A DNA stretch of 64,000 bases, from the NCBI GenBank assembly GCA_934622035.1, contig CAKTVG010000015.1, positions 7,933-71,932 of the forward strand, given 5' to 3'. Positions within the stretch are counted from its first letter, which is position 1. The number at the start of each line of letters is the position of its first letter. Source of the stretch: an uncultured Oscillospiraceae bacterium (GTDB lineage Bacteria > Bacillota > Clostridia > Oscillospirales > Oscillospiraceae). This document shows positions 50,401-57,703 of this stretch, piece by piece. The notes beneath the pieces are model-generated. The model saw only the letters and a list, made by a program, of their open reading frames with translations, did no database searches and was not told the DNA's origin. Made by a program: the position numbers and the translations under genes.

Positions 50401-53400
50401 CTTATATGTACGCGGCTGCCGGCAACAATGCCCTGAAGTATCAGAGCCTCACCGTGCAGTACGCCGGCGATTCCGGCCTGTACTACTTCGGCGGCAACCC
50501 CTATGTGGAAGAAGATTTCTATCATGAAGATCGTAACGCCTACAACCCCGACACCACGACCTTCGCGAAGATGTACTTCTCCCTCATCCGTAACGCCGCG
50601 AACGTCCGTATGGACATCACCGGCGACGACGGCAAGGAATACCTGAGCAAGGAGCTCAACCAGCAGGCAACCTCCGCTTATTACTACACCAACGGCGGTA
50701 CCTGGCAGGGCACTCGCTCCAGCCTGAACTTCTCTGCCGCACCCAACGCTCCGGAAGGCACCAAGCTGAACATCAGCATGACCATGGCTCCGGAATACTA
50801 TGTCGATTACAGCGGCGAAACTGCTGTGACCGATTGGGACGCGCTCTCCGACGGTGCAACCATGTCCTATGTTGCCTATGTCGATAAGACCGCTCCTGAG
50901 GTCTCCGAGGTTTACTTCAAGGAAGACCTGATGAACGACACTAAGCAGCTCATTGTCAACGCAAGCGACAACCGCTACATCGCGGCCGCGATCCTGATCG
51001 ACTATGATGAGAGCAAGATTCTTGACAGAGTTGGCGGCTCCCCCAAGGATGCCAAGATGGGCGACTCCATCGAGCTCGCACTCGATGCCAGCAAGACCGC
51101 AGGCGTCAACCATCTGCTGCTCCGCGTCTATGACTATGCTGACAACTACAACACCTTCAAGATCAACCTGAACAAGGAAGAGCTCGAGGGCGATGTCACC
51201 GTCACGCTGGACAAGACCGCAATGTCCCTCTACAAGGGCGGCACCGGCATGATCACTGCAGAAGTTTCCCCGTTCGGCATCCATCCGGATGGCGTGACCT
51301 GGACTTCTGACAACGCTGAGGTTGCTACCGTCAATGCCAACGGCATCGTTACCGCTGTCGGCAAGGGCACTGCGACCATCACCGCGGCCTCCATTAAGGA
51401 TCCCACCGCGACCGCTACCTGCGTCGTTTCCGTCCTCACGGCTGACACCACTCTCGTCGGCGGCATGCAGGATGCTGAAGGCACGGCTCTGTTCTACACC
51501 TGGGATCTCGCCAACGATGAGACCTGGACGCCTCTGGTCAACACCGAGGTCAAGAGCATTTCCTCCGCAACGTTCGACGCCCGCAACGGCAACGTGTTTG
51601 TCGAGGACGGCCAGGGCTTCGACATCTACAAGGTCGATCTGGATACCGGCAAGACGCTGGCTACCTACAAGGGCTTTGAGGGCGACATCCCCATGTGGGA
51701 TATGGAGTACAGCCTGACCTTCTCCACCGCGGAGAATCCTCTGCTGACCAGCGTGTACTACATCTACTTCATGCCCTGCAAGTCTCCCACGAACATGGAT
51801 CTGTCTGCGTTCAACTTCCAGTCATATCTGCTGTTCTACGCCGGCGCATCCTACTTCACCGCTGTTTCCTCTCTCGGCACTGTCAAGATTGACACCGATG
51901 AGGACGGCGTGAAGGACACCACCGCCGAGATGTTCCTGCTCCTGGACGATGCGGGCAATATCTGGACGATGAACACCTATCCCGAGCTTGACGATGAGGG
52001 CAATCCTTCCTGGAGCGCTTCCTTCGGCATCTTCGAGTCCAACCTGAAGGATGTCGGCTACTCCGACAACCCCACCGATGAAGGCGATATGTACGACTCC
52101 CTGTACGCCACCGTCGAGGGCGACGACATTGTTCTGTATCTCTCCAACTTCACGGGCGATACCAACAACGTCTATCGTATCCTCTTCACGGACGAGGGCA
52201 CTTGGGATGCAGCGCTTGTCGGCTCCTTCGGCGACGGCGTGTGGCCCGCAAACATCTTCGGCACGATCTACCACGAGGACGAGACTGTTACCAACAGAGT
52301 CCTTGAGGCCATGAACAAGACCGAAACCTTCAGCGCTGAATCCGTCCAGCTGACCGCTGACCAGATCAGCCGCTACGGCGAGAGCAAGCAGGCTGCCACC
52401 GGCTCCCTGAATGCTGTCACCTCCGCAAAGTCCTCTCCGGTTCTGCCGCTTGAGGCTCCTGTTGCAAGTGAATCCGCTTCCAACGTCACCGTTTCCGACG
52501 ATGAGAAGACCGTCACCGTGAATGTTATCGCCAAGAGTGAAGACGCCACCACCAACGGCCTGGCCACTGTCGAATACGATCCCAGCATTCTCACTCTGAC
52601 CGATGTGTCCATGTTCGCCGACTACACCTCTCACAAGGATGAGTCCGGCAAGGTCACCCTCGGCTATGTCGATCTCGACGGCGTCGCTGCCGGCACGGTC
52701 GTTGCGACCCTGACCTTCAGCGTCGATCCCACCAAGGTTGACACCGATCCTGAAATCACCATCCATCAGACCGAGATCAACGACAAGCACGTTGACGTCA
52801 CCGAGACTCTGACTGCGGAGTTCCACAAGAACACCGAGGTTAAGGACGCACACGACGCCACCTGCACGCTCGAAGGCTACACCGGCGACACCTACTGCAC
52901 CGTCTGCGGTAAGAAGGTTGCCTCCGGCACCACCACTCCTGCGAAGGGTCACTCCTTCGGCGAATGGGAAACCGTCGTCGCTGCGACCTGCGAAGGCAAG
53001 GGCCTTGAGAAGCGCGTCTGCTCCGTCTGCCAGCACACCGAGACCAGAGACATTCAGCCGACCGGCCATGACTGGGAAGCTGACTACACGGTCGATGTGG
53101 AGCCCACCTGCACCGTTGCAGGCAGCAAGTCCATCCATTGCAAGAAGTGCGATGCGAAGAAGGATGTCACCGAGATCCCCGCAAATGGCCACTCCTACGG
53201 CGAATGGGTCACCATCGTCGCTCCGAAGTGCCAGGAGAAGGGCATGCGGATGCATACCTGCTCCGTCTGCCAGCACACCGAGGTTGAAGATCTTGACCCG
53301 ACCGGACACGATTGGGAAGCTGACTTCACCATCGACAAGGCTGCGACCTGCACCGAGGACGGCAGCAAGTCCATCCACTGCAAGAACTGCGACGCCGTCA

Positions 53401-54074
53401 AGGACAGCACCGTGATTCCCGCAACCGGCCACGCCTATGGCGAGCCCACTTGGACTTGGACCGGCCTGGAGAGCGCTACCGCGACCTTCACCTGCGCGAA
53501 CGACGAGACCCATGTTGAAGTCGTTGACGCGAAGATCACCAATGAAGTGACCACCGAGCCGACCTGCACCGAGAAGGGCGTCCGCACCTACACCGCTACC
53601 GTGGAGTTCGAGAGCAAGACCTACACCGATGCGAAGACCGAGGAAATCGAGGCCACCGGCCACGATACCGAGATCGTTGGCGCGAAGGAAGCTACCTGCA
53701 CGGAAGACGGCTACACCGGCGATGAGGTCTGCAAGACCTGCAAGGAAGTCATCAAGCAGGGTGAGGTTATTCCGGCCACCGGCCACGATACCGAGATCGT
53801 TGGCGCGAAGGAAGCTACCTGCACGGAAGACGGCTACACCGGCGACGAGGTCTGCAAGACCTGCAAGGAAGTTGTCAAGAAGGGCGAGGTCATCAAGGCG
53901 ACCGGCCACAACTTCAAGAACGGCAAGTGCACTGTCTGCGGCAAGACCCAGCCCAACAACGTCAAGACCGGCGACGAGAGCCACCTCGGCCTCTGGATGA
54001 CCGTCCTGACCTTCTCGGCTGTCGCTGCTGCTGCGGTCGTGACCTTCCTGCTCCGCAAGAAGCACAACAATTAA
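47496..54074 (+). CDS. Giant secreted subtilisin-like (S8) serine protease with dockerin-like, BIG2, cohesin-like and Cys-repeat modules
   Basis: A 2192-residue cell-surface protease. Signal peptide 1-29 (cleavage after TWA); S8 catalytic domain with D214 (AIIDTGAD), H294 (DHGSHVTG) and S641 (SGTSMASP), interrupted by a PA-like insertion; a dockerin-like double calcium motif at about 823-877 (DFNGDGKINADD, DFSEDGDIDTYD); BIG2 Ig-like domain about 1233-1315; cohesin-like domain about 1663-1777; then about 365 residues of CxxC repeats; VKTGD (2156-2160), a membrane helix and RKK tail, like a cell-wall sorting signal but lacking the proline. Codons are strongly C-ending, hinting at high expression. 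It probably degrades external protein for nutrition. Confidence 0.92.
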   Translation: MKHAHPWKQVVALLLALVLAVGLITPTWAVDETAASKGNVTWEKVDNDAYDIELPVKGNTVADDETQQYADTDVVRVSIVLSDPSTLEKGFTTQQIASANSKAIKYRDNLETKQEKMAKTISKKALDGETLDVVWNLTLSANIISANVEYGQIEAIEKVSGVEEVLIETRYEPCVVNQSETTDPNMATSDKMIGSTAAWASGYTGAGSKVAIIDTGADTDHPSLDPYAYSYAVRGTDAVPMTAADTAKVLSQLNIAKNGVTAEDLYVNAKIPFAYNYIDGDTDVTHDNDTQGDHGSHVTGIAAGNRYIANEDGTYSNALDTVLTQGVAPDAQVFTMKVFGKGGGAYDSDYMAAIEDAIVLGADSANLSLGSGNPGFSHNAKAAYQAILERVTESGLVVAMSAGNSGSWFENTPYGYPYADGVSWATNGSPGSFTNSLAVASVDNVGSTGNYVEVAGTKMFYNDTTDAPIQPMTALAGEHKFVYVDAPGNPSDFAAAGDEIKDAIALCNRGAINFTAKGNNAIAAGAIATIVVNNVEGTINMSTDGYTETAPYVSMTFADGLTIKANAEKKEANGVTYYVGTMKVAATPAVNDTTADYYTISDFSSWGVPGSLELKPEITAPGGNIYSLKDGGTYQNMSGTSMASPQVAGMAAVVGQYIREKDLTTKTGLSSRTLTQSLLMSTATPMYEEFVGSEGNGYYPVLRQGAGLANVGAAVSSGSYILMDANATDSYKDGKVKAELGEDADRTGLYTFGFTIYNMEDTATAFNLDADFFTQDVFTNYISDSTTANFEDAWTTPIAANVSWDVDGKTIEVADASGMEHCDFNGDGKINADDGQALLDYVTGVRAEINDKAYADFSEDGDIDTYDAYLFFKRLGKSAVEVPANGSVHVTVTAQLSKAMLDMYDEASDGTGTYVEGYVYASELASAEGEEGTEHSIPVLGYYGSWTDASMYDIGSYLEYANGMENRVPYMYAAAGNNALKYQSLTVQYAGDSGLYYFGGNPYVEEDFYHEDRNAYNPDTTTFAKMYFSLIRNAANVRMDITGDDGKEYLSKELNQQATSAYYYTNGGTWQGTRSSLNFSAAPNAPEGTKLNISMTMAPEYYVDYSGETAVTDWDALSDGATMSYVAYVDKTAPEVSEVYFKEDLMNDTKQLIVNASDNRYIAAAILIDYDESKILDRVGGSPKDAKMGDSIELALDASKTAGVNHLLLRVYDYADNYNTFKINLNKEELEGDVTVTLDKTAMSLYKGGTGMITAEVSPFGIHPDGVTWTSDNAEVATVNANGIVTAVGKGTATITAASIKDPTATATCVVSVLTADTTLVGGMQDAEGTALFYTWDLANDETWTPLVNTEVKSISSATFDARNGNVFVEDGQGFDIYKVDLDTGKTLATYKGFEGDIPMWDMEYSLTFSTAENPLLTSVYYIYFMPCKSPTNMDLSAFNFQSYLLFYAGASYFTAVSSLGTVKIDTDEDGVKDTTAEMFLLLDDAGNIWTMNTYPELDDEGNPSWSASFGIFESNLKDVGYSDNPTDEGDMYDSLYATVEGDDIVLYLSNFTGDTNNVYRILFTDEGTWDAALVGSFGDGVWPANIFGTIYHEDETVTNRVLEAMNKTETFSAESVQLTADQISRYGESKQAATGSLNAVTSAKSSPVLPLEAPVASESASNVTVSDDEKTVTVNVIAKSEDATTNGLATVEYDPSILTLTDVSMFADYTSHKDESGKVTLGYVDLDGVAAGTVVATLTFSVDPTKVDTDPEITIHQTEINDKHVDVTETLTAEFHKNTEVKDAHDATCTLEGYTGDTYCTVCGKKVASGTTTPAKGHSFGEWETVVAATCEGKGLEKRVCSVCQHTETRDIQPTGHDWEADYTVDVEPTCTVAGSKSIHCKKCDAKKDVTEIPANGHSYGEWVTIVAPKCQEKGMRMHTCSVCQHTEVEDLDPTGHDWEADFTIDKAATCTEDGSKSIHCKNCDAVKDSTVIPATGHAYGEPTWTWTGLESATATFTCANDETHVEVVDAKITNEVTTEPTCTEKGVRTYTATVEFESKTYTDAKTEEIEATGHDTEIVGAKEATCTEDGYTGDEVCKTCKEVIKQGEVIPATGHDTEIVGAKEATCTEDGYTGDEVCKTCKEVVKKGEVIKATGHNFKNGKCTVCGKTQPNNVKTGDESHLGLWMTVLTFSAVAAAAVVTFLLRKKHNN
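53064..53543 (+). repeat. About 240-bp coding repeats in the Cys-rich region
   Basis: The block beginning GHDWEAD recurs 240 bp later (53064 and 53304), each with two CxxC units of the form GH..W......C...G....C..C. Copies have diverged clearly at the protein level. Confidence 0.65.
53652..53897 (+). repeat. Near-identical 123-bp tandem repeat in the protease gene
   Basis: Two copies (53652-53774, 53775-53897) encode 41 residues starting ATGHDTEIVGAKEATCTEDG. The first 90 bases or so differ at a single position, so the duplication is recent or kept alike by recombination. Confidence 0.85.
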
Positions 54075-54122
54075 AGTCTTTTCCGGAAAGCTCTGACACC
54101 CCATGAGCTGAACGAAACAGCG

Positions 54123-54162
54123 CCCCCGGCGATCGAAAGGTCGCCGGGGGTTTGCTTTTTTC
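54123..54162 (+). terminator. Protease gene terminator
   Basis: CCCCCGGCGA / TCGCCGGGGG with an 8-nt loop, followed by TTTGCTTTTTT. Confidence 0.85.
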
Positions 54163-54191
54163 TTGACGGAAGCGGTGGAGTATGGTATAAA
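54163..54191 (+). promoter_or_regulatory. tgt promoter
   Basis: TTGACG, 17-bp spacer, TATAAA, immediately after the protease terminator. Confidence 0.7.
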
Positions 54192-54260
54192 TAATACTGG
54201 CATCGCTCTGACGGCTCAGATGCCGCGAAAGAAATCCAGCCGCAAACTGAGAGGAAAGAA

Positions 54261-55397
54261 ATGTTTGAACTACTGAAAACGGAAGGCCACGCGCGACGGG
54301 GCATTTTTACCTGTGCACATGGAACGGTCCAGACGCCGGTTTTTATGAACGTCGGAACGCAGGGTGCAATCAAGGGTGCGCTGAGCGCTGCTGATTTGGA
54401 AAACATCGGCTGCCAGGTGGAGCTGTCCAATACCTACCATCTGCATTTAAGGCCGGGCGACAGGCTTGTACACGATATGGGCGGCCTGCACAAATTCATG
54501 ACCTGGAGCAAGCCTATCCTCACGGATTCCGGCGGCTTTCAGGTGTTTTCTCTGGCCAGCCTGCGAAAAATCAAGGAGGAGGGCGTCTACTTTGCCTCCC
54601 ACATTGACGGGCACAAGATTTTCATGGGCCCGGAGGAGAGCATGCAGATTCAATCCAATCTGGGCTCCGATATCTGCATGGCTTTTGACGAGTGCATCGA
54701 GAACCCTGCGCCTTACAAATATGTGGAGGATTCCATTGGCCGAACCTACCGTTGGCTGGTGCGATGCAAGGCGGAAAATGCCCGTCTGAACCAGCTAGAG
54801 GACACCGTGAATCCCCGGCAGATGCTCTGGGGCATCAACCAGGGCGGCACCTATACCGACCTGCGCATCCGCCATATGCAGCAGATCGCCGAGCTGGATT
54901 TGCCGGGCTATGCCATCGGCGGTCTGGCCGTAGGGGAGAGCACAGAGGTCATGTACGATATTATTGAGGCGATTGACCCCTATATGCCGAGGGACAAGAC
55001 CCGTTATCTCATGGGTGTCGGCACGCCGTCGAACATCATTGAGGCTGTCGCGCGCGGCGTTGATTTCTTTGACTGCGTCATGCCGGCACGAAACGCGCGG
55101 CATGCCAAGCTCTTCACCTGGTCCGGTACAATCAACCTGAAGAACGCAAAATATGAGCGCGACGAGCGCCCAATCGACCCGGAGTGCGACTGCCCGGTCT
55201 GCCGCCGCTATTCCCGCGCCTACCTGCGGCATCTGTTTAAGGCGGAGGAAATGCTGGCCATGCGCCTTTCCGTCATGCATAACCTGTATTTTTACAACAA
55301 GCTGACCGAGCGCATCCGCAATGCGCTGGATGAGGGCTGCTTTGAGTCCTTCCGCAGAACGTATTCGGAACGTCTCGCGCGCCGCGCGGAGGACTGA
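54261..55397 (+). CDS. tgt: tRNA-guanine transglycosylase
   Basis: Exchanges guanine 34 of tRNA-Tyr/His/Asn/Asp for a queuosine precursor. The 378 residues show LTDSGGFQVFSL, the catalytic-region YAIGGLAVGE, MGVGTPSNIIEAVARGVDFFDCVMPARNARH and the zinc site CDCPVCRRYSRAYLRHL. Works with QueA (45958). AGAGGAAAG precedes the ATG. yajC follows, the usual queA-tgt-yajC order apart from the inserted protease. Confidence 0.96.
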   Translation: MFELLKTEGHARRGIFTCAHGTVQTPVFMNVGTQGAIKGALSAADLENIGCQVELSNTYHLHLRPGDRLVHDMGGLHKFMTWSKPILTDSGGFQVFSLASLRKIKEEGVYFASHIDGHKIFMGPEESMQIQSNLGSDICMAFDECIENPAPYKYVEDSIGRTYRWLVRCKAENARLNQLEDTVNPRQMLWGINQGGTYTDLRIRHMQQIAELDLPGYAIGGLAVGESTEVMYDIIEAIDPYMPRDKTRYLMGVGTPSNIIEAVARGVDFFDCVMPARNARHAKLFTWSGTINLKNAKYERDERPIDPECDCPVCRRYSRAYLRHLFKAEEMLAMRLSVMHNLYFYNKLTERIRNALDEGCFESFRRTYSERLARRAED

Positions 55398-55438
55398 AGC
55401 CGAAAATGCAATTGTAAGAAAATTTACAAATTTTCTCC

Positions 55439-55467
55439 TTGCATTGCAGCCTGTTTGCCTGTATAAT
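55439..55467 (+). promoter_or_regulatory. yajC promoter
   Basis: TTGCAT, 17-bp spacer, TATAAT, about 33 bp before the yajC ATG. Confidence 0.75.
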
Positions 55468-55499
55468 ATTTTTGATATAAATCACTGGAGGAAACAACA

Positions 55500-55871
55500 A
55501 TGGACTATAGCATGATTATCATTCTCGTGGTCATGGTCGCCGTCTTCTATTTCATGATCATCCGCCCGGAGAAGAAGAAAAAGAAGGAAGAGGAGAAGCT
55601 TCGCAGCTCTCTGAAGGTTGGAGATAAGATCACCACCATCGGCGGCATCGTCGGCAAGGTCGTTGACGTCAAGGAAGAGAATATCGTCATTGAGACCAGC
55701 ATGGACCGCGTTCGCATGGAGCTTGCCAAATGGTCCGTTATGACCAACAACACCGCGCAGGAAGCTGCTGCGAAGGCTCGCGCCGACGCACAGGCTGCTG
55801 CAAAGGAACGCGCAAAGAAAAAGAAGGAAGAGAAGGAAAAGGCAAAGGCTGATAAAAAGGCCGGCCGCTGA
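55500..55871 (+). CDS. yajC: Preprotein translocase subunit YajC
   Basis: Small membrane partner of SecDF/SecYEG. The 123 residues have one N-terminal helix (about 3-21) followed by FYFMIIRPEKKKKKEEEK, LKVGDKITTIGGIVGKVVDVKEENIVIET, and a lysine/alanine-rich C-terminal tail. secD/secF do not follow here; a terminator and the tyrS T-box come next. GGAGG precedes the ATG. Confidence 0.95.
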   Translation: MDYSMIIILVVMVAVFYFMIIRPEKKKKKEEEKLRSSLKVGDKITTIGGIVGKVVDVKEENIVIETSMDRVRMELAKWSVMTNNTAQEAAAKARADAQAAAKERAKKKKEEKEKAKADKKAGR

Positions 55872-55879
55872 ACTCTCTC

Positions 55880-55924
55880 TCGCAAAAGAACTGCCGCTTT
55901 TTACGGCAGTTCTTTTGCTTTTTT
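55880..55924 (+). terminator. yajC terminator
   Basis: GCAAAAGAACTGCCG / CGGCAGTTCTTTTGC, 7-nt loop, followed by eight T. Confidence 0.9.
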
Positions 55925-55937
55925 CGGTGGAAAGTAC

Positions 55938-55966
55938 TTGACAAACCAAACCTTGTCTGTTAGGAT
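55938..55966 (+). promoter_or_regulatory. tyrS promoter
   Basis: TTGACA, 17-bp spacer, TAGGAT, directly upstream of the T-box leader. Confidence 0.75.
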
Positions 55967-55972
55967 AGTCAA

Positions 55973-56240
55973 CGGTGAAACGCAAAGATGGGAAAAGTAG
56001 CGGCATTTCAGCCTTTCAGAGAGTCGCCGGATGGTGCGAGGCGGCAGGAAGATGCAGTGAAATACCTCCCGGAGCGGTCTGCCGGAACCCCGCGTTATGG
56101 CGGCAGTAGGGCAGGACGGTTTGCACCCGTTATGTGCTGGAGTCCTGGACTCCCTGAGGCCGCAAATCGCGAGATGGCGGCGAACCAGAGGTGGTACCGC
56201 GTATTTTACGCCCTCTGTCCGAAAGGACAGAGGGTTTTTT
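55973..56240 (+). promoter_or_regulatory. T-box leader of tyrS (tyrosine)
   Basis: The T-box core AGGTGGTACCGCG is at 56189-56201, followed by the terminator CCCTCTGTCC / GGACAGAGGG (GAAA loop, six T, 56211-56240). The specifier is TAC at 56063-56065 in AGTGAAATACCT, matching tyrosine. The leader controls tyrS by tRNA-Tyr charging. Confidence 0.95.
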
Positions 56241-56261
56241 ATATCAAAAGGAGACAATTCA

Positions 56262-57485
56262 ATGAAAATCTATGACGAACTCGTCGCGCGCGGCCTGATC
56301 GCGCAGGTGACCAACGAGGCGGAGATCCGCGAAATGATCGACAACGGCAAGGCCACCTTCTATATCGGCTTTGACTGCACGGCGGATTCCCTGACGGCAG
56401 GCCATTTCATGGCCCTGACCCTGATGAAGCGTCTGCAAGTGGCGGGCAACAAGCCGGTTGCCCTGATCGGCGGCGGCACGACCATGATCGGCGACCCTTC
56501 CGGCCGCACCGACATGCGCAAAATGCTCACCCGAGAGGACATCGAGCACAACGCCGAATGCTTCAAGCGCCAGATGGAGCGCTTTATCGAATTTGGGCCG
56601 GATAAGGCCATCATGGTCAACAACGCCGACTGGCTGCTGAACCTGAACTATGTCGAGCTGCTGCGCGAGGTGGGCGCATGCTTCTCCGTGAACAACATGC
56701 TGCGCGCTGAATGCTACAAGCAGCGCATGGAAAAGGGCCTGAGCTTCCTGGAATTCAACTACATGATCATGCAGAGCTATGACTTCTACTACCTCTTCCA
56801 GCACTACAACTGCAATATGCAGTTCGGCGGCGACGATCAGTGGAGCAACATGCTCGGCGGCACGGAGCTGATTCGCCGTAAGCTCGGCAAGGATGCACAT
56901 GCGATGACCATCACGCTCCTGACCGACTCCCAGGGCCACAAGATGGGCAAGACCGCGGGCAACGCTGTCTGGCTCGACCCGAATAAGACCAGCCCCTACG
57001 ATTTCTATCAGTACTGGCGCAACGTCGGCGATGGCGACGTGATGAAGTGCATCCGCATGCTGACCTTCCTGCCGCTGGAGCAGATCGACGAGATGGCGAC
57101 ATGGGAGGGCAGCCAGCTCAACCGCGCGAAGGAAATTCTGGCTTATGAGCTGACGAAGCTCGTCCACGGCGAGGAAGAGGCAGAGAAGGCCCAGACCGCA
57201 GCAAAGGTCCTCTTCGCAGGCGGCGCAGATGACGCCAACATGCCCACGACAGAGTTGTCTGAGGCGCAGCTCACCGACGGCAAGATTGCGATTCTCGACC
57301 TGCTTCTTGCCTGCAAGCTTGCGCCCAGCAAGTCCGAGGCGCGGCGTCTTGTCCAGCAGGGCGGCGTCTTTGCCGATGACGAGAAGGTCGCCTCTATCGA
57401 CGTATCCTTCACTGCCGACCAGCTCCGCAAGGGCATCCGCCTGCGCAAGGGCAAGAAGGTCTATCATAAGGCCATTTTGGCATAA
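56262..57485 (+). CDS. tyrS: Tyrosyl-tRNA synthetase
   Basis: Charges tRNA-Tyr. The 407-residue class I enzyme has YIGFDCTADSLTAGHFMAL (HIGH-like), GGGTTMIGDPSGRTDMR, QFGGDDQWSNM, the KMSKS-like KMGKT, and a C-terminal S4 domain (SKSEARRLVQQGGVFADDEKV). The strings AGHFM and GDDQWSNM are of the TyrRS-Z-like long form. ATG 56262 follows AAGGAGACAATTCA; the frame open upstream lies in the T-box leader. Confidence 0.96.
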   Translation: MKIYDELVARGLIAQVTNEAEIREMIDNGKATFYIGFDCTADSLTAGHFMALTLMKRLQVAGNKPVALIGGGTTMIGDPSGRTDMRKMLTREDIEHNAECFKRQMERFIEFGPDKAIMVNNADWLLNLNYVELLREVGACFSVNNMLRAECYKQRMEKGLSFLEFNYMIMQSYDFYYLFQHYNCNMQFGGDDQWSNMLGGTELIRRKLGKDAHAMTITLLTDSQGHKMGKTAGNAVWLDPNKTSPYDFYQYWRNVGDGDVMKCIRMLTFLPLEQIDEMATWEGSQLNRAKEILAYELTKLVHGEEEAEKAQTAAKVLFAGGADDANMPTTELSEAQLTDGKIAILDLLLACKLAPSKSEARRLVQQGGVFADDEKVASIDVSFTADQLRKGIRLRKGKKVYHKAILA

Positions 57486-57499
57486 AAAATGGACGCAAA

Positions 57500-57531
57500 A
57501 GCCCGCCGGGAAGAAACCTTCCCGGCGGGCT
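57500..57531. terminator. Terminator between tyrS and the decarboxylase subunit genes
   Basis: AGCCCGCCGGGAAG / CTTCCCGGCGGGCT, 4-nt loop, with TTTT on the leftward side. Confidence 0.7.
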
Positions 57532-57538
57532 GACATTA

Positions 57539-57691
57539 TTATTTGTTCTTTGAGCGGAACAGCGCATTGAGCAGCAGCACACAAAGCATGATGATCAGAA
57601 TCACGATGAAGATCGAGCCCCAGCCCTGACCCATCAGCTTGAGCGCCTCCTGCAAGGTGGCCGGGCGCGCGGGAATTGTCAGAAACAGCAT
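57539..57691 (-). CDS. Small membrane protein, probable gamma-like subunit of a Na+-pumping decarboxylase
   Basis: A 50-residue protein starting MLFLTIPARPATLQEALKLM with one membrane helix (about 26-42) and a basic end (RSKNK). Its ATG has AAGGAGGT eight nt upstream and it begins 12 bp after the beta-subunit gene. Size, single helix and position match the small OadG-like subunits that bind the beta subunit, but the sequence is too short for a firm family call. Confidence 0.7.
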   Translation of the reverse strand: MLFLTIPARPATLQEALKLMGQGWGSIFIVILIIMLCVLLLNALFRSKNK

Positions 57692-57703
57692 AGCGGTACC
57701 TCC

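Noticed and set aside
53064..53897. Regular repeats considered as a CRISPR-like array
   Set aside because: They are in-frame coding repeats with CxxC motifs, have no unique spacers of constant length and no cas genes nearby.
48624..54203. Two minus-strand open frames of 886 and 793 codons opposite the protease gene
   Set aside because: They mirror the C-ending codon pattern of the protease, show repetitive V/A/G/L/D composition and no motif, and have no ribosome site; the plus frame has a full catalytic triad and domains.
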